Shown: one piece after another, positions 1 through 5,412 of the stretch
Layout: each line of letters begins with the position of its first letter
Position numbering within the stretch: the stretch's first letter is position 1
DNA from: Ekhidna sp.
GTDB lineage: Bacteria > Bacteroidota > Bacteroidia > Cytophagales > Cyclobacteriaceae
DNA length: 6,995 nt
Direction: 5' to 3'
Assembly (NCBI GenBank): GCA_013214445.1
Contig: JABSPG010000205.1
Span: 1 to 6,995, forward strand
Program-made: the position numbers and the translations under genes
Notes under the pieces: generated by a model
What the model was told of the DNA's origin: nothing
The model's input: the letters and a program-made list of their open reading frames with translations, nothing else
Database searches by the model: none

Positions 1-788
1 ACTCATCCTTTCGTCTAATTGTTGAATACATCGTTCTTCTGAATTCTGATGTCGAAGTAACTGAGAATTGGTTGAAGCCCTTAATCCAATTCTTAGAAAG
101 AAACCAAGATTATGCGGCGTGTCAGCCGAAAATAAAGGACTTCAATAGACCAGACTATTTTGAATACGCAGGTGCTTGCGGCGGATTCATCGATTGGTTA
201 GGTTATCCATTTTGCAGAGGTAGGATTTTCGACGAAATAGAAAAAGACCATGGGCAGTACGACAATGAACAAGACATATTTTGGTCTTCTGGAGCTTGCA
301 TGGTGATCAGAAAAAGTGTCTACTCTGAATTGAAAGGATTTGATGAAGATTTCTTTGCGCATATGGAAGAAATAGACCTTTGTTGGAGAATACGTTCTGC
401 AGGTCTGAAGATTCGTGCCATTCCTCAGTCAACAGTTTTCCATGTTGGAGGTGGTACGCTTAGTAAGAGTAGCCCATTTAAAACGTACCTCAATTTCCGA
501 AATGGTTTGTCTTTACTGATCAAAAACTTACCTGGCAACTCACTCCTTTTCAAGTTACCCATCCGTATTTTTCTTGATTGGGTAGCTGCGTTGAGATTCT
601 TGCTAAGTGGAGATGAAAAACACAGTCTAGCCGTTATAAAATCCCACTTTCATGCTTTCTCAATGTTCTTATCGACTATCAAAAAAAGGAATTTGACATC
701 AGATTCACCTCAAAACATTAAGGTTGTTTGGGAATTCTTCTGGAAGAGAAAAAGTAAGTTCTCTGAACTGAATATCAAATCGAATTAA
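1..788 (+). CDS. Family 2 glycosyltransferase, 3' part (5' end outside window)
   Basis: This is probably a membrane-associated glycosyltransferase that moves a nucleotide-sugar residue onto a polysaccharide, O-antigen or glycan acceptor at the cytoplasmic face. The frame is open from base 3 to the stop at 786-788, giving 261 visible residues. The TTG at 72 is internal, because the codons before it (30-71) already encode a GT2 core, YIVLLNSDVEVTENW, which contains the metal and nucleotide binding NSD segment. Further on are the acceptor-site segment WSSGACMVIRKSVY (about 282-323), the catalytic-base motif HMEEIDLCWR (about 360-389), the FHVGGGTL segment (about 438-461) and NFRN (about 492-503), in the order seen in rhamnosyltransferase-like GT2 enzymes. 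The C-terminus is hydrophobic and then basic, which fits membrane association. About 50-70 N-terminal residues are missing if it has the usual length. The donor and acceptor sugars cannot be read from the sequence. Confidence 0.9.
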   Translation, partial: SSFRLIVEYIVLLNSDVEVTENWLKPLIQFLERNQDYAACQPKIKDFNRPDYFEYAGACGGFIDWLGYPFCRGRIFDEIEKDHGQYDNEQDIFWSSGACMVIRKSVYSELKGFDEDFFAHMEEIDLCWRIRSAGLKIRAIPQSTVFHVGGGTLSKSSPFKTYLNFRNGLSLLIKNLPGNSLLFKLPIRIFLDWVAALRFLLSGDEKHSLAVIKSHFHAFSMFLSTIKKRNLTSDSPQNIKVVWEFFWKRKSKFSELNIKSN

Positions 789-994
789 TAATACCAAAGT
801 GTATTATTTCTTCTTCTAAGGTGCTTACGGAAGTTCATCACAAATGCTAAGCCCAAATAGATTATCACGGGTGATCCAAAAGTCAAAAAAGAGGTATAAA
901 TGAAAAATAGTCTTATCCCCGATGTAGGGATACGAAGCTTTTCCCCAAGTCGGGTACAAACACCAAAGGCATATTTTTCAAAATACTTTTGCAT
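785..994 (-). CDS. Small PspC-domain membrane protein
   Basis: This 69-residue protein is almost entirely one PspC domain. It has a short basic start, then the GVCTRLGEKLRIPTSGIRL segment (residues 11-29; family consensus is roughly GVC-x-GLA-x-x-L-x-(V/I)-x-x-x-x-(V/I)-R), then one hydrophobic membrane segment (about 30-53, FFIYTSFLTFGSPVIIYLGL in part) and a very basic tail with RKHLRRR. In enterobacteria PspC senses envelope stress with PspB and releases PspF from PspA. In Bacteroidota, tiny stand-alone PspC proteins like this are common, and their partner is unclear. No pspA, pspB or pspF is visible here. The ATG at 994 is the natural start, since the PspC fold begins about ten residues later. 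The gene converges on the glycosyltransferase and their stop codons overlap (785-788). Function beyond membrane or envelope association is inference. Confidence 0.85.
   Translation of the reverse strand: MQKYFEKYAFGVCTRLGEKLRIPTSGIRLFFIYTSFLTFGSPVIIYLGLAFVMNFRKHLRRRNNTLWYY
787..808. repeat. AT-rich stem-loop at a convergent stop-codon overlap
   Basis: A perfect 8-bp inverted repeat, aataatac (787-794) and gtattatt (801-808), encloses the 6-nt loop caaagt. It starts within the glycosyltransferase stop codon and lies in the last codons of the convergent PspC gene. On the + strand it is followed by ttcttcttct, so it might act as a weak terminator for the glycosyltransferase. The stem has only one G-C pair, so that role is uncertain. 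Confidence 0.4.
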
Positions 995-1045
995 ACGAGG
1001 CTAAGATACACAATTCATCAATTAGAATGTTTTCATCATTAGTGC

Positions 1046-1073
1046 TTGTTAATCATATTTTCGATTAATTTTG
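1046..1073 (+). promoter_or_regulatory. Bacteroidota-type promoter of the lipoprotein gene
   Basis: TTG at 1046-1048 lies 17 nt upstream of TAATTTTG at 1066-1073. Both elements fit the Bacteroidota primary sigma factor consensus (TTG near -33, TAnnTTTG near -7) exactly. Transcription would start near 1080, leaving about 55 nt of 5' untranslated RNA before the ATG at 1135. The rest of the 995-1134 gap is AT-rich with no other feature I can support, and I found no matching promoter on the - strand for the PspC gene. Confidence 0.65.
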
Positions 1074-1134
1074 CGACCATTATAACAAAGAATTATTCTA
1101 TTTATTGTTTGTACAATTAAAATTACTGAATCAA

Positions 1135-2898
1135 ATGAAAAAATTTAACCTAGCCATAGCTTTCGTAGCTGGAGCAATCTTGCTTTCAGGATGTAAGCTT
1201 GATACGATGATAAAATTGGCTCAGGAAAATGACCTTCAAGTTAATCCAAATCCTTTGGAAGTACATGGTGGAAACATTCCGTTCGAAATAAGTTCCGTTC
1301 TTCCTCCGAAAATGCTTCCATCTAACACAAGCTTCACGCTTAACACCATTTATGTGTATGGTGATCAGGAAGTGAATGTAGGATCTGTCGAATTCAAAGC
1401 GGAAGATTTCCCGAATAGTGCTAGCACAACGTCTAGAAAAGTAGAAAGCTTTTCCATGCCATACCAAGAAGGTATGAACCCTGGAACTCTCTACATTCAG
1501 GGTGTCGCTACTGACACAAGAAATGGTAAATCAAAATCTACGGAGAGATTAGCTGTTGCTCAAGGTCTAATCATGACTTCAGAATGGGTAAAAGATGTTG
1601 CTATTGCTTCTTACACGGAGCACGGTTACAATGATAAAGAAGAGTTGATTCCAACTAACGTTGACTTTTTCTTTGATCAGGGAAGATCGAACTTAAGAAC
1701 TTCACTAACTGTAGATGGAGAATCTAATAGATCAAAGAGAGATGAATTGAGCGCATTTATCGCAGAAAAAAATGTAACGAGAACTGTTACCATCACAGGT
1801 ACTCACTCTCCTGAAGGTGATGAAACTATAAACACTGATCTTTCAGAGGACAGAGCAAAAGAGATTGAGAAGTTCTATCGAAACAGAATGGATCGATATG
1901 ATTACAAAGGTGCTGCGGATTCTATTGATTTTATTCTAAAGCCTGTAATTCAAAATTGGAATGCTTTCAAAGCCGCTTTAGCATCTTATGATGGAATCAG
2001 CAGCGATGAAAAAGCTGACTACAATAAAATCATAAATGGTTCAGGATCATTCGTTGAAAAAGAAAAAGAAATGCAAAAGCTTTCTACCTACAAGAAAGTA
2101 TTTGATAATGTATATCCTGGCTTAAGAACGGCGAAAACTGAAGTTCTAACAGTAAAACCTAAGAAGTCAAATGCAGAAATTTCTATCCTTGCTAAGGCGA
2201 TTACAACTGGCGATGCAGATGCTGACACATTAACAATCGAAGAATTAATGTTTAGTGCTACGCTTACACCTTCATTGGAAGAGAAAGCTGCTATTTATAA
2301 GGCTGCTGCAGATAAATCTGGCATGTGGCAAGCACATAACAATCTAGGCGCTACTCACATTGAAATGGCTTTAAAAGGAGACGATTCGAAATTGGATGGA
2401 GCAGCTACGCAATTAGAAATAGCAATGAATAAGATGAGTTCCTCTGCTGAGGTACAATCAAACATGGCTGCTGTTCAAGTATTGCAAGGAAATTACGCTG
2501 CAGCTTACGAAACACTTGGAGGTGTAAGCTCTTCTTCTAACGACATCAATGGAAAAGTTAATGCTATGAAAGGAGCATTGGAAGTAAGGATGGCTGAGTA
2601 TACTAAGGCCAAAGGATCCTTTGCATCAGCTAAAAACTCCAAAAACGTAATGGTTGACAGAGGTCTTGCCTACCTACTTAGTGGAGACTACAGCATGGCA
2701 GATGCAGAATTCAAGCAAGTAGACAGAGCTGACGCATACTACCTACTTGCAGTTTCAGCTGCAAGACAAAGCAATGCAAGCGATGTTGGAATGAATCTTA
2801 AGAAAGCAGTTGATGCTGAGCCTTCTTTAAAGGACAAGGCACTTAACGACCTTGAATTCACAAACTTTGCTGATGCGGTAAATCAAGCTGTTAAATAG
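1135..2898 (+). CDS. Lipoprotein with OmpA-like domain and C-terminal TPR-like repeats
   Basis: This is a 587-residue envelope lipoprotein. I start it at ATG 1135 rather than the in-frame TTG at 1105, because the lipoprotein signal begins there: MKKF, a hydrophobic stretch, then the lipobox LLSGC with the lipidated Cys at residue 20. Domains: a beta-rich N-terminal region (about 35-150) opening with NPLEVHGGNIPFEIS; an OmpA C-terminal-like domain (about 171-250) with VDFFFDQGRSNLR, then VTITGTHSPEG and NTDLSEDRAKEIEKFY; a charged helical linker (about 260-350); and TPR-like helical repeats (about 375-577), clearest at MWQAHNNLGATHIEMAL, AEVQSNMAAVQVLQGNYAAA and GLAYLLSGDYSMADAEF. OmpA-like domains generally bind peptidoglycan and TPRs bind proteins, so a scaffold between outer membrane, cell wall and a partner complex is plausible. 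The Asp usual in the GHTD peptidoglycan-binding loop is absent here, while the Arg of LSEDRA is kept. I do not recognise a named gene. It has its own promoter and terminator, so it is probably monocistronic. Confidence 0.85.
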   Translation: MKKFNLAIAFVAGAILLSGCKLDTMIKLAQENDLQVNPNPLEVHGGNIPFEISSVLPPKMLPSNTSFTLNTIYVYGDQEVNVGSVEFKAEDFPNSASTTSRKVESFSMPYQEGMNPGTLYIQGVATDTRNGKSKSTERLAVAQGLIMTSEWVKDVAIASYTEHGYNDKEELIPTNVDFFFDQGRSNLRTSLTVDGESNRSKRDELSAFIAEKNVTRTVTITGTHSPEGDETINTDLSEDRAKEIEKFYRNRMDRYDYKGAADSIDFILKPVIQNWNAFKAALASYDGISSDEKADYNKIINGSGSFVEKEKEMQKLSTYKKVFDNVYPGLRTAKTEVLTVKPKKSNAEISILAKAITTGDADADTLTIEELMFSATLTPSLEEKAAIYKAAADKSGMWQAHNNLGATHIEMALKGDDSKLDGAATQLEIAMNKMSSSAEVQSNMAAVQVLQGNYAAAYETLGGVSSSSNDINGKVNAMKGALEVRMAEYTKAKGSFASAKNSKNVMVDRGLAYLLSGDYSMADAEFKQVDRADAYYLLAVSAARQSNASDVGMNLKKAVDAEPSLKDKALNDLEFTNFADAVNQAVK

Positions 2899-2919
2899 TA
2901 GTTAATTCAGAGATATATG

Positions 2920-2949
2920 AAAGCCTCGCAAATAGCGAGGCTTTTTTTT
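2920..2949 (+). terminator. Intrinsic terminator of the lipoprotein gene
   Basis: The GC-rich stem aagcctcgc (2921-2929) pairs perfectly with gcgaggctt (2935-2943) across the loop aaata, and the flanking A-T pair at 2920/2944 can extend it. It is followed by an unbroken T run (2942-2949). It sits 22 nt after the lipoprotein stop, separating that gene from pdhB. Confidence 0.92.
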
Positions 2950-3042
2950 GCATAAGACCCAAGCGAGCGAAAAGAATACTACATAGCATAATAATCACTT
3001 TTTCATCATTATTTTAGCGCCCTGAAAATACAATACCAAGTA

Positions 3043-4020
3043 ATGAGAGAAATTCAATTCAGACAAGCCTTAGGAGAAGCGATGAGTGAGGAGATGAGAA
3101 GAGATGAAGACATCTTTTTGATGGGAGAAGAAGTCGCAGAGTACAATGGCGCCTATAAGGTAAGCCAGGGGATGCTTGATGAATTCGGACCTAAGAGGGT
3201 TATAGATACTCCAATTGCCGAGCTAGGATTTGCGGGAGTGGGTGTAGGTGCGGCAATGAATGGCCTAAGACCCATCATTGAATTCATGACTTTCAATTTC
3301 TCGCTTGTTGCCATTGATCAAGTGATCAATAGTGCTGCAAAAATGCTATCCATGTCAGGTGGACAGTATAGTGTTCCGATCGTTTTCAGAGGCCCAACTG
3401 GGAATGCAGGACAACTAAGTCAGCAGCATTCTCAAAATTTTGAAAATTGGTATGCAAACACTGCTGGTCTAAAGGTAGTAGTACCATCAAATCCATACGA
3501 TGCAAAAGGATTGCTCAAGTCTTCAATCAGGGATGATAACCCTGTAATTTTCATGGAATCAGAGTTGATGTACGGTGATAAAGGTGAAGTTCCTGAAGAA
3601 GAGTATTTGTTAGAAATAGGCCAAGCTAACATTGTAAGAGAAGGTTCTGATGTAACAATTCTTTCCTTTGGGAAAATGATGAAGGTTGCTAACCAAGCAG
3701 CTGAAGAACTGTCTAGAGAAGGTACTGAAGCTGAAGTGATTGATCTAAGAACTGTCAGACCTATTGATTACCAAACAGTGGTTGAGTCTGTAAAAAAGAC
3801 CAATAGACTTGTGATTGTTGAAGAAGCTTGGCCTCTTGCCTCAATCTCTTCAGAGATAAGCCATCATGTACAGCGAAATGCGTTTGATTATCTGGATGCT
3901 CCTATTCATAGAATCACCAATAAAGACGTTTCTCTTCCTTATGCTCCAACGCTTATTGAAGAGGTCTTACCTAATGTCTCAAGGACTATCGAAGCTGTAA
4001 AAGCTGTGACGTACAAGTAA
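3043..4020 (+). CDS. pdhB: Pyruvate dehydrogenase E1 component, beta subunit
   Basis: This is the beta subunit of the thiamine-diphosphate E1 enzyme, which decarboxylates pyruvate and passes the acetyl group to E2 lipoyl domains in the cytoplasmic pyruvate dehydrogenase complex. At 325 residues it has the normal length. The N-terminal transketolase-like pyrimidine-binding domain (about 1-178) holds DTPIAELGFAGVGVG, in which Glu60 is the expected cofactor-activating acid, then EFMTFNFSLVAIDQ, FRGPTGNAGQLSQQHSQ (His129 is the conserved active-site His) and VVVPSNPYDAKGLLKSSIR. The C-terminal transketolase domain (about 195-318) holds SFGKM, EVIDLRTVRPID and VEEAWPLASISSEI. The branched-chain 2-oxoacid E1 beta is the main alternative, but the overall match and the ADNVPYGK-type residues being replaced by KDVSLPYAP favour pyruvate. 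No pdhA or E2 gene adjoins it, and it lies between two terminators, so it is transcribed alone. The start at 3043 fits the family's usual MREI/MREIQF beginning. No Shine-Dalgarno sequence is seen, as is usual in Bacteroidota. Confidence 0.94.
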   Translation: MREIQFRQALGEAMSEEMRRDEDIFLMGEEVAEYNGAYKVSQGMLDEFGPKRVIDTPIAELGFAGVGVGAAMNGLRPIIEFMTFNFSLVAIDQVINSAAKMLSMSGGQYSVPIVFRGPTGNAGQLSQQHSQNFENWYANTAGLKVVVPSNPYDAKGLLKSSIRDDNPVIFMESELMYGDKGEVPEEEYLLEIGQANIVREGSDVTILSFGKMMKVANQAAEELSREGTEAEVIDLRTVRPIDYQTVVESVKKTNRLVIVEEAWPLASISSEISHHVQRNAFDYLDAPIHRITNKDVSLPYAPTLIEEVLPNVSRTIEAVKAVTYK

Positions 4021-4038
4021 AATCAAAAATATCTTAGC

Positions 4039-4074
4039 ACAAAAGCTCCTTATTTGAGGAGCTTTTGTTGTTTT
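4039..4074 (+). terminator. Intrinsic terminator of pdhB
   Basis: A 12-bp perfect stem (4039-4050 with 4057-4068; core aaaagctcct and aggagctttt) with the loop tatttg is followed by the T-rich tail gttgtttt. It begins 18 nt after the pdhB stop. Because the outer pairs are A-T, the stem provides U residues on both strands and could also work in reverse, but no - strand gene ends here. Confidence 0.88.
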
Positions 4075-4150
4075 ATACTATTGACGCGAAATAGAAGTTA
4101 AAGATTCTTAATTGTTCGTTTTCTCAAATGCATCACCTCACTTTTGATGT

Positions 4151-4900
4151 ATGAGATTGACCTTCACAGGACTTGTTTTTCTATTTACATTCTACCTGCA
4201 AGCACAGCGAGATTACATTTATGGATCAGTCACGGATTCAGCATCCAAGGAATCGATACCTAGTGCGCATTTAAAAAATCTATCAGCAGGTCTAGTTACT
4301 AATTCTAACTCAACAGGAAGCTTCAAAATCCCAGCTAAAATTGGAGATACCTTGATAGTCACACATATCGGATATGAGAGCCTATTTCATATTACATCTG
4401 CACAGGATTTTATTGCACCTGTAATTTTTCTACTCCAAGAAAAGACATCATTCCTGTCAGAGGTGGAGGTTAACGTTTTCCCAGAATATGTAAGATTTAA
4501 AGAAAAAATCTTGGAAACTGAACCTGAAAAAAACTTTCGAATTACTCTCCCTAAAGTAGTTATCTCCTACCAGCCCCCTACCGCGGAAGAAATGCAGAAT
4601 CCAGTACTAGCACCACAAGTCGGCATATTATTCAATCTTGAGGATATCACCAAGAAAGGTAGAGAAAAGAAAAAGCTAAAAAAGCTACTTGCTCAAAAAG
4701 CTGTACATCAAAAATTTGACAGAAGGTTGGTGCAGGAATTAACAAACTTGGAAGGTAAGGAATTGACAGACTTTATGGATTACTGTGGTCTTAGTACCAA
4801 ATACTTATCTAGATCAACCCTATTTGAAATCAACGAAAAAGTGATTGAATTATATTCTAAATGCAAATCGCAGCAAGAAGGAGAGAATCAAGATACTTAA
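4151..4900 (+). CDS. Secreted CarboxypepD_reg-like domain protein
   Basis: This 249-residue exported protein starts at ATG 4151, where a signal peptide begins: MRLTFTGLVFLFTFYLQAQ, with likely cleavage in or just after LQA-Q (residue 18 or 19). Next comes a CarboxypepD_reg-like beta-sandwich (about 23-96), recognisable from IYGSVTDSASKESIPSAHL, STGSFKIPAKIGDTLIVTHI and GY. In Bacteroidota this fold usually precedes a TonB plug and barrel (SusC type) or occurs in small exported proteins. This protein has no plug or barrel, so it is not a SusC homologue. The rest (about 105-249) is charged, with a lysine-rich stretch (about 168-187) and a helical C-terminus containing LTNLEGKELTDFMDYCGLS. The role is unknown. 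It would be periplasmic or surface-exposed, possibly protein-binding. Its stop codon (4898-4900) directly abuts the last codon of the opposing gene. I found no convincing promoter in the 82 bp after the pdhB terminator. Confidence 0.82.
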   Translation: MRLTFTGLVFLFTFYLQAQRDYIYGSVTDSASKESIPSAHLKNLSAGLVTNSNSTGSFKIPAKIGDTLIVTHIGYESLFHITSAQDFIAPVIFLLQEKTSFLSEVEVNVFPEYVRFKEKILETEPEKNFRITLPKVVISYQPPTAEEMQNPVLAPQVGILFNLEDITKKGREKKKLKKLLAQKAVHQKFDRRLVQELTNLEGKELTDFMDYCGLSTKYLSRSTLFEINEKVIELYSKCKSQQEGENQDT

Positions 4901-5260
4901 TTACTGAGCAGCAAGGTAGTCTTTCGCTTCCTCCAAATCATTGAAGAGTTTAAGATTGCCTCCTGTAACCTTCATGTAAGCGGTCATGATGATCTTTTTG
5001 AGACCAGAAACTCCCACAAAGGCACGGCTTTTTGCCCTATCTCTGAAGTATAGTTTCCCATATTTTTTCATTTTCTCACTGATGGTAGTATTTATGAATG
5101 CTCCTTCTGTATTCACAAGGACGTAGAGTTCCCCTACTGCTTTTTCATAAGCCTCGCGTGTCTCTTCCAATAACTCTAAAGATCTCTTCTCTGATTTAGA
5201 CTCAGAAAGATCAACATACAAGATCTTTCTTCCTTTATGAGTGATATAATCTATTGGCAT
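4901..5260 (-). CDS. SpoIIAA/STAS-like cytosolic protein
   Basis: This 119-residue soluble protein has no signal peptide or membrane segment. The alternating pattern fits the SpoIIAA-like / STAS-SEC14 fold: an N-terminal strand pair (ITHKGRKILYVDLS, 6-19), a helix rich in Glu and Lys (22-42), the strand LYVLVNTEGAF (45-55), a helix (58-73), the strand AFVGVSGLKKIIMTAYM (80-96), and a C-terminal LKLFNDLEEAKDYLA segment (103-117) that matches the family's typical end (LF-x-x-x-E-E-A-x-x-(W/Y)-L). Classical anti-sigma antagonists have a phosphorylatable Ser in a DSSG-type motif. Here that position reads NTEGAFINTT, so the Ser/kinase switch is not evident. No sigma factor or anti-sigma kinase lies nearby. 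The biochemical role is unknown. The gene converges with the upstream-strand CarboxypepD_reg gene at zero spacing and diverges from the radical SAM gene. Confidence 0.75.
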   Translation of the reverse strand: MPIDYITHKGRKILYVDLSESKSEKRSLELLEETREAYEKAVGELYVLVNTEGAFINTTISEKMKKYGKLYFRDRAKSRAFVGVSGLKKIIMTAYMKVTGGNLKLFNDLEEAKDYLAAQ

Positions 5261-5366
5261 TTGAGCGATGTTTGATGACTTTAGGGTAAGAGTAATCTAT
5301 AAAAAGATAGCTAATATTCATAAGTGCTAACGGTAAAACATCACAAAAAGACAAATGTTGATGAAT

Positions 5367-5394
5367 TTGAGATTAGACAATCCTGCTATATTTC
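5367..5394 (+). promoter_or_regulatory. Possible promoter of the radical SAM gene
   Basis: TTG at 5367-5369 stands 17 nt before TATATTTC (5387-5394), which matches the TAnnTTTG consensus except for the last base. The transcription start would fall near 5401, only about 12 nt before the TTG start codon at 5413. The rest of the 152-bp divergent gap (5261-5412) is AT-rich, with no repeat or RNA structure I can support. I found no good promoter there for the opposing STAS-like gene. Confidence 0.35.
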
Positions 5395-5412
5395 TAACTT
5401 TAACTCAGAAAA

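Noticed and set aside
72..74. TTG as the start of the glycosyltransferase
   Set aside because: The upstream codons in the same frame encode the conserved NSDVEV core of a GT2 enzyme and continue to the window edge, so this is an internal Leu codon.
1105..1134. Ten-residue N-terminal extension of the lipoprotein from a TTG codon
   Set aside because: The lipoprotein signal peptide begins at the ATG at 1135. The extra residues would put uncharacteristic sequence before it, and they fall in the expected 5' untranslated RNA.
1186..1467. 93-codon open frame on the - strand
   Set aside because: It lies entirely inside the lipoprotein gene and shows no recognisable domain; the + frame has clear signal and domain sequence.
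3000..3011. The 12-mer ttttcatcatta upstream of pdhB, repeated at 1030-1041 upstream of the lipoprotein gene, as a shared operator
   Set aside because: In AT-rich sequence of this length a shared 12-mer is expected about once by chance, and its distance to the start codon differs (about 43 versus 105 nt).
3010..3017. TATTTTAG as the -7 element of a pdhB promoter
   Set aside because: It has one mismatch in the core and there is no TTG at the right spacing upstream, so I do not call it.
3432..3632. 66-codon open frame on the - strand
   Set aside because: It lies inside pdhB, which is unmistakable on the + strand; the - frame has no domain resemblance.
4139..4146. CACTTTTG as the -7 element of a leaderless promoter for the CarboxypepD_reg gene
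   Set aside because: It has one mismatch and no TTG about 17 nt upstream; its closeness to the ATG alone is not enough.
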